A stretch of DNA of 35,177 nucleotides from Candidatus Binatia bacterium. GTDB lineage: Bacteria; Desulfobacterota; Binatia; UBA9968; JAJDTQ01. The stretch lies in assembly GCA_022824205.1 (NCBI GenBank), contig JAJEAI010000133.1, forward strand, positions 1-35,177, written 5' to 3'. The notes below the pieces were generated by a model, which did no database searches, was not told where the DNA came from, and saw only the letters and a list, made by a program, of their open reading frames with translations. Shown one piece after another: positions 8,891-18,500 of this stretch; positions within the stretch are counted from its first letter, which is position 1; each line of letters begins with the position of its first letter. A program made the translations under genes and the position numbers.

Positions 8891-10201
8891 ATGCTAAAGC
8901 GCATACACATCCGCGGGTACAAGTCTCTTGAAGATGTCGAGGTACGGCTTTCCCCGCTCGTCGTGCTGTTCGGACCAAATGCAGCCGGAAAGAGCAATCT
9001 CCTCGATGCGTTGCAACTGTTGTCAAAGCTGGTAACCAGCAGGACGCTCAAGGAAGCCTTCGAGCCTCCCTATCGTGGGAAGCCGCTCGAGTCCTTCACT
9101 ATCGGGCAAACGGGGATCAAGGGCTTGCTGGAACAGGAGCGGCTCTCGTTTTCAATAGAAGCGGACCTGAGCCTGTCGGACAGCGTAGTAGCGTCCGTCG
9201 ATCGCCAGATCCGCGAAATGCGTCGGCCAAACGGTGCTGGGGGTTCCCAGAAAGAGGTCAAGATACCAGCGCGCGTCCGCGAACGTGACTTGCGTTACCG
9301 CATTGAAGTGGAAATGCTGCCCAGGTCTGGCGTTCTCCGCGTCGCCGACGAGTACTTGGCCGCGCTCAACGGCAAGGGGGAGCCTACGGGGAAGCGCAAG
9401 CCATTCATAGAAGGACAAGGCGAAAGCATACGCCTGCGTCACGAAGGGCAATCGCACCCTACCTATTTCGACCGTTATTTGGACCACACCATTCTCTCCA
9501 TGCCGCATTACCCGCCCCACTATCCCCATTTGGCGGCCGCGCGGCGTGAGTTGGAAAGTTGGTTGTTCTTCTACTTCGAGCCACGGGAACGCATGCGTGC
9601 GGCCAATCCGGTAAAGGAAGTTCGACACATCGGCTTGATGGGAGAAGAGCTTGTGACCTTCCTCAACACTATGAAGGCCACGGATGAGAGGGAGTTCAAA
9701 GGAATTGAGAAGGCCCTCAATCTGTTGATGCCGAACATCGACGGCATTGAGGTGGAGGTTAGTGAACTTGGTGAGGTGGAACTTCGCCTCAAGGAAGGCG
9801 GTGTCGCGTTTCCCGCTCGCGTGCTTTCGGAAGGGACACTACGGATGCTCGGTTTTCTGGCATTGACCGGCGTCGATGAAGCCCCCGCGTTGGTGGGGTT
9901 CGAAGAACCGGAAAACGGTGTCCACCCGCGTCGAATCCAACTCATCGCGGAACTTCTCAAGACTCAACGGATACTGAAGAGGACTCAATACGTCGTCACG
10001 ACGCATTCGCCCATCCTCCCCGATATGTTGGAGGACAGCTCTCTGTTCGTGATGAACCGAACCGACCGCAAGACCCGGATCGACCCATTCTCCGTATGGG
10101 GACCATTGGGATGGCGGCGAGGAATAGACGAGGCGCTATCGGACCAGCAGGAAGTGCTGGCCGTTTCCGAACGGATCCTGAGAGGGGATTTCGATGCGTG
10201 A
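8891..10201 (+). CDS. AAA_21/RecF-like ATPase (defence-type)
   Basis: This 436-residue SMC/ABC-type ATPase has Walker A GPNAAGKS at residues 28-35, signature LSEGTLR near 312, Walker B VGFEEPENGVHP near 336 and switch histidine TTHSP near 370. The region between is the family's insert, with no recognisable domain. Proteins of this AAA_21/OLD-like group work with a TOPRIM or other nuclease partner in abortive systems (AbiL-, PARIS- or Gabija-like). The next gene, TOPRIM-like, overlaps by eight bases (ATGCGTGA), which supports a two-gene system. A ribosome-binding site GGGGAGG lies eight bases before the start, and the helicase ends 21 bases upstream. The ATPase probably senses infection and controls its partner; that is inference from the family. 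Confidence 0.85.
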   Translation: MLKRIHIRGYKSLEDVEVRLSPLVVLFGPNAAGKSNLLDALQLLSKLVTSRTLKEAFEPPYRGKPLESFTIGQTGIKGLLEQERLSFSIEADLSLSDSVVASVDRQIREMRRPNGAGGSQKEVKIPARVRERDLRYRIEVEMLPRSGVLRVADEYLAALNGKGEPTGKRKPFIEGQGESIRLRHEGQSHPTYFDRYLDHTILSMPHYPPHYPHLAAARRELESWLFFYFEPRERMRAANPVKEVRHIGLMGEELVTFLNTMKATDEREFKGIEKALNLLMPNIDGIEVEVSELGEVELRLKEGGVAFPARVLSEGTLRMLGFLALTGVDEAPALVGFEEPENGVHPRRIQLIAELLKTQRILKRTQYVVTTHSPILPDMLEDSSLFVMNRTDRKTRIDPFSVWGPLGWRRGIDEALSDQQEVLAVSERILRGDFDA

Positions 10202-10774
10202 GATCGCGTTGTTCGTTGAGGACTACGCTCATCAACAGGTGATCGGGACACTCGTGCAGAGGATTGGGCCGAATATGGCGTCTCCACGCGGCTCGACTGG
10301 CGCAACGCGGTAGGCGGCTATGCCAAGGTCGTCGGGAAGCTTAAAGACTACATGAACGACCTCAAGCGTCAGGGTAGTCCGAGTCCCGACTTGGTTGTGG
10401 TAGCCACCGATGCCAACTGCAAAGGGTTGAACGAGCGGGCGCAGGAAGTCAGGAATCAAGACGATCCCACGCCGATTATCCTCGCCATAACGGATCCCCA
10501 TATAGAGCGCTGGTTGTTGCTGGATGGGGCGGCTTTCAAGGCCGTGTTTGGAAAGGGCTGCGATGCACCCGACCAGAAGTGTGATAGGGGGCGCTATAAA
10601 GAATGCCTGATCGAGGCCATTCAGGCTACAGGGACCGTACCGAGGCTCGGCGGTATCGAATACGCGGAAGACATTGTCCGACATATGAATTTAGACCGCG
10701 TCGCAGGCGCAGACAGGTCTCTTCGGCGTTTCGTAACAAATCTTCGTAACGCGTTTCAAGGATTGCAAGATTGA
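10194..10774 (+). CDS. TOPRIM-like partner of the AAA ATPase (DUF4276/RloB-like), frameshifted
   Basis: The start (ATG 10194) overlaps the ATPase stop and reads MREIALFVEDYAHQQVIG, with a TOPRIM-style glutamate in FVED. This frame stops at 10311. The adjacent frame continues sensibly from about 10271 (EYGVSTRLDWRNAVGGYAKV) to the stop at 10774. It includes LVVVATDANCKG and ITDPHIERWLLLD, which resemble the acidic blocks and the late E-W-L-L motif of DUF4276/RloB proteins. One missing base near 10262-10270 restores about 193 residues in one frame. The product would be a metal-dependent nuclease acting with the ATPase. Whether the break is real or an assembly error cannot be told here. The TOPRIM call rests on motif resemblance only; the 10352-10774 part is the only long intact reading. 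Confidence 0.5.
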
Positions 10775-10819
10775 TGAAAAGGCTTGGAAGGATTGTGAGA
10801 CGGACATAGGGAGGACCGG

Positions 10820-12561
10820 TTGCAGAAACCAGATACTCTAGGAATCGCACTGGACGACTTCGCGCGCCGTTTCTCCTTGCGGGCACGAAGTCTGATGTGG
10901 TTTCTCGGTGCCGGGAGTTCCGCTGCGGCGGGTGTCCCTACAGCCGTGGACATGATCTGGGAATTCAAACGGATGCTCTTCCTCAGTCAACGGCGGAGCT
11001 CGTACCATGCTGTATCAGACCTCTCCCAGCCCTTGGTCCGTGATCGACTCCAGGGCCATATCGACTCCATGGAACAGCCTCCGAAGGCGGGTGCCCCAGA
11101 CGAGTACGCCCGGCTATTCGAAGCCGCGTATCCCGCAGAGAAGGATCGTCAAACATTTTTGAATGCGAAGTTGGCGGGGGCGAAACCGTCTTATGGTCAC
11201 ATGGCGCTTGCTACGTTGATGCAGGCGGAGCTGATGCGTATCGTCTGGACTACAAATTTCGATGCACTGGTGGCCGATGCCTGTGCCAAGGTCTATGACA
11301 CTACAGGCGCATTGACGACAGCGGCTCTCGATGCCCCGGATTTGGCCGAACAAGCTATAACCGGCGAGCGCTGGCCGCTCGAGGTGAAACTCCATGGCGA
11401 TTTCAGGTCTCGGCGACTGAAGAATACCGACGACGAATTGAGACATCAAGATCAGCGCCTACGGCAGACACTGGTCGTTCAGTGTCGGCGGTTTGGACTG
11501 GTGGTGGTGGGTTACAGTGGGCGTGACGACTCGGTCATGGACACGCTGAGGACGCCATGTCCTCTCATGGAGCATTCCCCTCCGGACTCTTCTGGCTACA
11601 CCGAAGTGAAGCACCGCCCTTACCGCGTGTTCAACGGCTATTGGAACGGGGGAAGGAAGCGGGGGTTGAGGTGGGGTTAGTCTCGATCGAGAACTTTGAT
11701 GAGACTCTCCGAGACTTGATGCGTCTCTTTGACGGCATCGATGCCAAAGCAGTTGACGGATTCGCCGCGGAACGCAGGCATTGGAGTCCTGCCCTTCTTC
11801 CACAAGTACGGCGTCGCGGTTGGCCGGTCGTCCGGCTCAACGCTCTGCCTCTGGTCAAGGTGCCAAGCACTTGCCGGCGGGTGGTTTGCGAAATAGGTGG
11901 GACGTCCGAGGTACGCGCAGCGGTTGAGGAAGCTGGCGTCGACGTCCTCGCTGTTCGCTCCGCTAGCGGCGTTTTGGCTTTTGGTGCCGATGCGGACGTG
12001 CGCGCGGCGTTTGAGAACAATGGGATCAGCGAATTCGACATACATACCTTGGACGTAAGGAAGCAACGACAGGAATCCACCGAGCGTGGATTCCTGCTCG
12101 AAGCGTTGGCGGCCGCGTTGGCCCGCGAGCGTGACCTTGCAAGACGGCGTCGCAGGGGGGCGGCCCTGTTGTGGCCCGCCAATCCAAGAGATGTCGTCTG
12201 GGAACCCTTGCAGAAACTGGTAGAGAGGTTGAGTGGCGCGGTTAACGGCGACCAGGATCTTCTGTGGTTCGAAGGCCTCGCCGTTCGCTTGGGTTGGGCC
12301 AATGACAGTCCGTGGTTGTTGATCGAGCCAACGACCGTGTTCGAAGGAGTGAACGACGAAAATAAGGCTGCGGCGGCGGATTTTGCTCGTGAGCGGACCA
12401 TCAAGCGCTACAACAAGGTACTAAACGGACTCATTGACTTCTGGGCACAACATTTGGCGCGAAATGGGGAGAAGATGCGTGCGTTAGGTGTCCAAGGCGG
12501 GATCGACGCCGTTTTTGAGCTTTCGCCCATCACGGCATTTTCGCGGAGGACGACGTCGTGA
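10820..12561 (+). CDS. SIR2-APAZ protein (SPARSA effector subunit), frameshifted
   Basis: Two overlapping readings form one gene of about 580 residues, the usual SIR2-APAZ size. The first (10820-about 11548, TTG start, AGGGAGG six bases upstream) is a SIR2 NADase domain: FLGAGSSAAAGVP near residue 30, WTTNFDALV near 145, catalytic KLHGD near 190, and GYSGRDDSVMDTL. The second (about 11548-12561) completes it (SSHGAFPSGLFWLHRSE) and continues into an APAZ domain: RLNALPLVKVPSTCRRVVCE, IGGTSEVRAAVEEAGVDV, then FDIHTLDVRK. In SPARSA, SIR2-APAZ pairs with a short Argonaute; when the guide meets invader DNA the complex empties cellular NAD+ and the cell dies. The pAgo gene follows at a GTGA overlap. 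A missing G in CTG(G)AGGAC explains the frame break. If real, the effector is truncated. Confidence 0.85.
11546..11557 (+). other. Frameshift site in sir2-apaz
   Basis: Frame 2 reads ...GTC ATG GAC ACG CTG AGG ACG CCA TGT and runs out of homology, stopping at 11680. Frame 1 reads GAG GAC GCC ATG TCC TCT from 11548 and carries on the protein. One extra G between CTG and AGG would give MDTLEDAMSSHG in one frame. No slippery heptamer is present, so programmed frameshifting is unlikely. Confidence 0.75.
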
Positions 12562-13982
12562 ACTACGAGATCAGGCCCCACATGTGGCTCCCTGAGCCTC
12601 GGTTGAGCTTCCATCCCGACCGTACGTCGGATCGGATGGAACACCCGCTACACGGGCTATTGAAGTTCGGACCTCATTCGGCGGGCTGGGTGCCGGACCC
12701 GATAAGAGTGGCCACGCTGGCGCCAGCGGGTGAGAGCGCGCGTCTGTACGGGTTCATGAAAGAGCTCAAGAACACGCATAAACCGAAGGAGCGCGTTGAG
12801 TATCTGCCGGAATGGCCGGGCTTCCACGCGGTCTTCGGGTTGCACCTGGGCCCGGCAGAAAGCGGCTGCCTCGTGGAACTCGATCCCCGTGTCGAGGCGG
12901 ACTTCCGTAGTTCACGCAGTCCCCACACGGTACTTGCAGAGGTTTTGACGAGAGCAATTCACACCACTCTTGGCGCCCGCCGAAATGAGTTCGATGTCTT
13001 GTTCATTTACCTTCCAAGACGGTGGGAACCCGGCTTTGCCGGCGGAGCCGAGGAAGACTTCGACCTGCACGACCATCTGAAAGCGGTCACCGCCACCCGC
13101 CGCATACCTGTCCAATTGATCCGAGAGGACAAGGCACTTGCTTACCACTGCCGAGCCAGCGTGATGTGGCGTGTGGGTCTCGCGCTTTATGCCAAGGCTG
13201 GCGGAGTTCCGTGGAAACTGGCTGAAGCTGATCCCTCAACTGCCTATATCGGTATCTCGTATGCGATCCGTCCCGCGCAGGCCGATCGACCTCGATTTGT
13301 GACATGTTGCAGTCAGGTTTTTGACGAGGAAGGCTCCGGCTTGGAGTTCATTGCCTATGATGCTCACGAGGTCAACGTCCAACGTGACAATCCGTTTCTG
13401 TCCCAAACCGAAATGTTTCGCGTCATGACTCGCTCCTTGGACCTCTATCGTCGCCGTCACGCGGGACAGCCGCCACGGCGCGTGATGGTACACAAGACCA
13501 CTGAGTTCAAGCGGGAGGAAGTGGATGGGTGTATGGAGGCGTTACACTTGTGCGAAGAAGTCGATCTTGTTCAGGTTGTAGAGGACGCTGGATGGCGTGG
13601 GGTCCGCATTGATCCCGGTCGTCGGGCAGAGAAGAAGGGCAACGCCGCGGCATATCCGGTTCCGCGTGGTACCGTGGTCGGGCTTGGATCACGAGATGCG
13701 TTGCTGTGGACGCATGGAAACGTGAACGGCATCACCTCGGGTTCCTACTTCCAGGGCGGTCGAAGCACTCCCAGACCTGTGCGACTGGTTCGCCACGCCG
13801 GACACGGTCCGTGGGATGACACGGTGCGTGCGGTGCTTGGGCTCTCGAAGATGAACTGGAACAACGATGCGCTATATGACCCGCTACCCGTTACCATGGC
13901 CTATGCAAAGGTGCTCTCGCGAGTCGTCAAGCGTATGCCGAGTCTCGAGAAAACGCCTTATCAATTCCGGTTTTTCATGTAA
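12558..13982 (+). CDS. Short prokaryotic Argonaute (MID-PIWI), SPARSA subunit
   Basis: This 474-residue protein has the size and features of short pAgo, which contains only MID and PIWI domains. The recognisable parts are a MID-like middle (VLFIYLPRRWEP, then IPVQLIREDKAL), the PIWI opening TAYIGISYAIRP near residue 228, the strand block RRVMVHKTTEFKREEVDG, and the C-terminal MNWNNDALYDPLPVTMAYAK near 432-451, a hallmark of Argonaute ends. At the first catalytic position the strand reads GIS rather than an Asp, so slicing is probably lost, as in all known short pAgos. It would load a guide and recognise target DNA, then switch on the SIR2-APAZ partner encoded just upstream. The GTG start overlaps that gene's stop (GTGA), so the two are made together. 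Guide preference cannot be read from the sequence. Confidence 0.88.
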   Translation: MNYEIRPHMWLPEPRLSFHPDRTSDRMEHPLHGLLKFGPHSAGWVPDPIRVATLAPAGESARLYGFMKELKNTHKPKERVEYLPEWPGFHAVFGLHLGPAESGCLVELDPRVEADFRSSRSPHTVLAEVLTRAIHTTLGARRNEFDVLFIYLPRRWEPGFAGGAEEDFDLHDHLKAVTATRRIPVQLIREDKALAYHCRASVMWRVGLALYAKAGGVPWKLAEADPSTAYIGISYAIRPAQADRPRFVTCCSQVFDEEGSGLEFIAYDAHEVNVQRDNPFLSQTEMFRVMTRSLDLYRRRHAGQPPRRVMVHKTTEFKREEVDGCMEALHLCEEVDLVQVVEDAGWRGVRIDPGRRAEKKGNAAAYPVPRGTVVGLGSRDALLWTHGNVNGITSGSYFQGGRSTPRPVRLVRHAGHGPWDDTVRAVLGLSKMNWNNDALYDPLPVTMAYAKVLSRVVKRMPSLEKTPYQFRFFM

Positions 13983-14003
13983 TCCGCTGTCTGTGGGCCG
14001 ACG

Positions 14004-14537
14004 TTGAACCAGGATACCAACAAGAAGGTGGTCATGATCGCAGGACCCAACGGGGCAGGCAAGACCACGTTCGCGGTGGAGTTCCTGCCGGACGAAGCGG
14101 GTTGCCCCATTTTCGTCAATGCTGACCTCATCGCTGTCGGCTTGAGCCCCTTCCGCGCCGACTGGGTCGCTGTGCGTGCAGCCCGGCTAATGCTGGAGCA
14201 GATCCACAGGCATGTGCGGCAGGGAAACAGCTTCGCGTTCGAGACTACGTTGAGCGGGCGCAGCTACGCCCAGTGGATTCCACGTTGGCAGGAAAAGGGG
14301 TACCAAGTGAAGCTGTTCTTCTTGAAGTTGGATACACCGGAAACGGCGATCCAGCGCGTCGCACAGCGCGTGGCGGAAGGAGGGCATGACGTACCCGAAC
14401 CGGTCATTCGGCGTCGGTTTCATGCCGGTTGGCGCAACTTCGGGCAGGTTTATCGCGGGCTTGTCGATGAATGGGCCTTGTACGACAATTCAAGCGCGGT
14501 GCCGAAAATGCTGGCAGAGGGGGTTCGAGGAGAATGA
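14004..14537 (+). CDS. Zeta toxin-family kinase
   Basis: This 177-residue P-loop kinase shows Walker A AGPNGAGKTTF at residues 13-23, FVNADLIAVGLSP near 38, FAFETTLSGRSY near 75, and a basic lid-like segment (QRVAQRV...VIRRRF) near 116-138. These are the zeta-toxin/AAA_33 features. Zeta enzymes phosphorylate UDP-N-acetylglucosamine and block wall synthesis; related stand-alone kinases may have other substrates. No epsilon-like antitoxin precedes it: only 21 bases separate it from the pAgo stop. The start is a TTG with a weak ribosome site, so it may depend on pAgo translation. Its stop overlaps the AbiJ-like start (ATGA), which makes the next gene the best candidate partner. Confidence 0.8.
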   Translation: MNQDTNKKVVMIAGPNGAGKTTFAVEFLPDEAGCPIFVNADLIAVGLSPFRADWVAVRAARLMLEQIHRHVRQGNSFAFETTLSGRSYAQWIPRWQEKGYQVKLFFLKLDTPETAIQRVAQRVAEGGHDVPEPVIRRRFHAGWRNFGQVYRGLVDEWALYDNSSAVPKMLAEGVRGE

Positions 14538-15541
14538 GTTCAGGAGATCGAAATACCACGGATAGCCGGCGTGATCCGGATTTGGTCGGGGCCGAGGCGG
14601 CGATGCAGAGGGCTGCCCGGCGGGCACAACAACGTGCGCGCCAGACTGTGAGCGCCGATTCGCGTGGCCTGACCTTCTCGCAGGCCCAAGGATACGAAGA
14701 GGTTCCCCGGCCTCTGAAGCTGGAAGAGTTGCCGGGAGAGGCGAGGACCCAGATATGGAACTTGTTCTATGCTCATCTTGATGATTCGAAGGTCGATCCA
14801 TATCCCGACGTGATCTCATCGGCGGGAATAGCTTGGGAGGTTGCTGGTGTTTGGAGAGCGGTCTTTCAGGCGAAACATGTCTTTCATGACCAACTCCCGC
14901 TAGATGAGTGGAGTGCGAAATTTCGGGTCATTTGTCGTGGCCTTCGAGACGATATCGAAACGTTGCCGTTCAATAGCGTCTTCGATCTGATTCAGTTCGT
15001 CTTGCGGCATTCGGAGTGCCCACCGGCTTTCATCGCTCAGATGAAGCGCATATTCGAGATGTGCCGTTTGGCCTACACAATCGACGAAAATGATCCGCCA
15101 ACTATCGTTCCAGCCGTTACGGCAGAAGAAGGGATCGCGGTTATCGAATCGTTGCAAACACTTCGGCAGGGGGGTTTGGTAAGCAGCGCTACGCACCTGC
15201 GCAAGGCTTCCGAATGCATCAACCAAAATGATTGGGCGGGAAGCATCAGGGAGAGCATTCACGCTGTCGAGTCGGTCGCGCGGCAGATTGCACCAGACAA
15301 GACCGACACGCTGACCCAGGCTCTCGGCTCCATCAACAAGCGGACCCCTCTTCACTCCGAGTTGAAGAAGGGTCTGCAGGCTCTTTACTGGTTCACGTCT
15401 GATGAACAGGGTGTTCGCCACGCACTATTGGACCGCGAAAAGGCAAGTGTAGGCATGGACGAAGCTGTGTTCATGTTAGGAGCATGCGCCTCTTTTGCCA
15501 GCTATCTGTGTCGCAAGCACAAGGCGGGAGAGTCGACTTGA
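14534..15541 (+). CDS. AbiJ-like abortive-infection protein (AbiJ_NTD4-like + HEPN)
   Basis: This 335-residue protein has a charged N-terminal tail, then GLTFSQAQGYEEVPRPLKLE followed by ARTQIWNLFYAHL (residues about 43-85), which resembles the AbiJ N-terminal domain 4. The C-terminal part holds helices around SIRESIHAVESVARQI (near 237-252) and GVRHALLDREKASVGMDEA followed by VFMLGACASFASYL (near 292-325). This is the RxH-containing end typical of HEPN domains in AbiJ-type proteins, which are probable RNases acting in abortive infection. The start is the ATG at 14534, overlapping the kinase stop. Its own stop overlaps the methylase TTG. The family link is from motif memory; RNase activity is inferred. 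It could be a toxin held in check by a neighbouring protein. Confidence 0.68.
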   Translation: MSSGDRNTTDSRRDPDLVGAEAAMQRAARRAQQRARQTVSADSRGLTFSQAQGYEEVPRPLKLEELPGEARTQIWNLFYAHLDDSKVDPYPDVISSAGIAWEVAGVWRAVFQAKHVFHDQLPLDEWSAKFRVICRGLRDDIETLPFNSVFDLIQFVLRHSECPPAFIAQMKRIFEMCRLAYTIDENDPPTIVPAVTAEEGIAVIESLQTLRQGGLVSSATHLRKASECINQNDWAGSIRESIHAVESVARQIAPDKTDTLTQALGSINKRTPLHSELKKGLQALYWFTSDEQGVRHALLDREKASVGMDEAVFMLGACASFASYLCRKHKAGEST

Positions 15542-18500
15542 GCGACCGCCGCCTCATTGAAGTAGCGTTCCCGCTCAAGCAGGTGTCGCTCGACTCCGTG
15601 CACGAGAAGAACGTGCGGCATGGGCACATCTCCACCCTCCATATTTGGCCGGCGCGGAGGCCGTTGGCGGCGTCGCGGGCGGCGTTGATCGCGACGCTGT
15701 TACCGGATCCGGGTGGCGCGGACAAGCGCGGGGTGATCCTGGAGCGCATGGCGGGTCGGGTCACGGAGAAGATCGAGCGCAAACGGTTGAACGGCGGCAT
15801 GGTCGAGACGGTGAAAGAGGAAACGGTCGGCGGTATCCTGCACTGGGGACGTGAGAATGGTCCCGACCTGGCGTGGTTCCGCGAGGAGATTCGCAGGGCA
15901 TACGGCGGCCGAGCGCCCAAGGTGCTGGACCCGTTCGCGGGCGGCGGCGCCATTCCCCTCGAAGCCATGCGGTTGGGCTGTGATGTCACCGGCATGGATA
16001 TCAACCCGGTGGCTTGGTTCATCCTCAAGTGCACGCTCGAATATCCCCAGAAGCTCGCCGGTCAGACGCGGCCGTTGCCGGACTTCGCCCTGAAGGACCG
16101 GGACTTCATGGAGGCGTTCCTCAAGGCCAAGGGGTTCAAGGGCGCGGGCCTGCGGACTCTTCTGGAGCGTCTTGGCCATGGCGACGGAGGTGAAATCCAA
16201 CTCGATGCGCTGCCCCGTGATGACCCGACGATGGAAGCGGACCTGGCGTGGCATGTGCGCGCCTGGGGCCGGTGGGTACTGGGACGGGCGCGCAAGGAGT
16301 TGGCATCGTACTACCCGACATATGCCGAGTTCGAGCCATTGGTGCTAGGCGACGAGTTCGAAACGCGCCCCATGCAGCTCTTGGAGACTGACGAGGAGGA
16401 AAAGCCGCAACTCGCCCCGCTCAACGCGGAATTCGACGCCGCCTACGTCAAGGACCCGCGCAACCCGCGCTGGATCGCCAAGCCCACGGTCGCCTATCTC
16501 TGGGCGCGTACCGTGACATGCAAGCGGTGCCGGGCGACCCTCCCGCTGCTCAAGACGCTCTGGTTGTGCAAGAAGGACCGCAAACGCGTGTTGCTCACGA
16601 TGGAACCAACAGCCGACCGGACGGGTGTTGTCTTCGGGGTGCGAGGCGGGGTGCCCCAGAGCGGCGGCAACGCGGCGCAGAGGCGGGAACACGACAAGCG
16701 GATCGGTGCAGGCACCATGTCGCGCACCGGCGCTACCTGCCCATGCTGCCCCACGATCATGACGATGGAGGATATTCGCTTCGAAGGCCGCGCCGGTCGG
16801 TTGGCGGCAGTGATGACGGCGGTGGTCGTCGATGGTCAGAAGGGCAAGGAATACCGTCTGCCCACCGATCATGAACGGGCTGTGGCGCAGGTCACAGAGG
16901 ACCGGCTTCAAGCGCTGTACACCGATGTTCCCTTCGGGTTGCCAGAGGAACAAACACCCAAGGCAGGGAGCGGGGCGTCACGTGCTTTCTCGGTAGACGG
17001 CTATGGCCTCGACACTTGGCGTAAGCTGTTTACGAACCGCCAGCTCTTTACGCTTGGGCAGTTTGTGCTAGTTCTGCGAACCCTGTTGCATGAACTCGAC
17101 GGTTGGCCGGAGAGTTGGCGTGAAGCAGTGGTCGCGAATCTTGTGCTGGTCAACGACCGGCTGGCTGACTACTCCAGCACCGTCTGTTCTTGGCACAATG
17201 GCCGCGAGGTAATCAGGAACACTTTTGGTCGCTTTGCTCTGCCAATCGTGTGGGACTTTACCGAGGTCAATCCGTTATCGGAGACCTCCGGCAATTTTCT
17301 CGGCGCGCTCGACTGGGTGTCTAAGACATCCGAGCACCTGTTAAAGAGTGTGGACTCTGCCCGAAATGGAGGAGTCCTTTGCGGGTCGGCAATTACCGGC
17401 GTACGCGATTGTTTTGATGTAATTTTGACCGACCCGCCCTACTATGATGCAATCCCCTATTCTGACTTGATGGACTTTTTCCATGTCTGGCTGAGACGCT
17501 CGGTCACGGGCATGTCCGCTGAGGTTGACGCGGTGTTCTCGGAGGCACTTGGTCCCAAATGGGCTCACGAAGAAGACGATGGGGAACTGATAGACGACGC
17601 CAGCAGATTCGGTAGCGACAAGCAACTGTCCAAGCGCAACTATGAAGATGGCATGGCTCGTTCGTTCCATGCCTGTCACCGGACATTGCAGCCCGACGGG
17701 CGACTGGTGGTTGTCTTTGCGAACAAGCAACCCGATGCCTGGGAGACGCTCGTCGCCGCTGTGATACGGGCTGGTTTCGTCGTTGACGGGTCGTGGCCCA
17801 TTCAAACCGAAATGGGCAACCGGACTCGTGCCATGGCTTCTGCGGCACTCTCGTCTTCGATCTGGCTTGTATGCAGAAAACGCTTGGCGTCGCGCCCTGG
17901 CTGGGACAACCTTGTCCTCGGCGAAATGCGCGAGAACATCACGCGGCAACTCCGCGATTTCTGGGACGCGGGCATCCGCGGACCGGATTTTGTCTGGGCC
18001 GCCACAGGTCCCGCTCTCGAAGCTTTTAGCAAGCACCCGGTGGTCAAGAAGGCGAACAATCCTGACCAATTAATGACTGTCTCCGAGTTCCTGCGGGAAG
18101 TGCGGCGCATGGTAGTTGATTTCGTCGTGGGTCGGGTGCTGATCCGGGATGGTATCTCAGGCCAGCCGAATGAAGAAGAAACAGCAATCGGACTGGACGA
18201 CGTAACGACCTACTACCTGCTTCATCGCCACGACTTCGGCATGGTGGAGGCCCCGGTAGGTGGCTGTATTCTCTACGCTTTGTCGTGCAATCTCTCCGAT
18301 TCCGTTCTGGTTCAGAATTATGATCTCCTAGTGCAATCTGGCAAGGGGACGTCGGTCGACGAGGAGGATGAAGCTGGCGCAATGGAGGATGTCGCAGATT
18401 CGGGCGGGGGCGCAAAGGTGAAGCTGAAGGCGTGGAACCGGCGCACGGGCCGAAATCTTGGCATCGATGTTTCAGGGGGACGCCCGGTGCCGCTCATCGA

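Noticed and set aside
11557-12561. Separate gene starting at the internal ATG 11557
   Set aside because: Its first residues complete the SIR2 domain of the preceding frame; a free start there would lack half a domain, so one frameshifted gene is the better reading.
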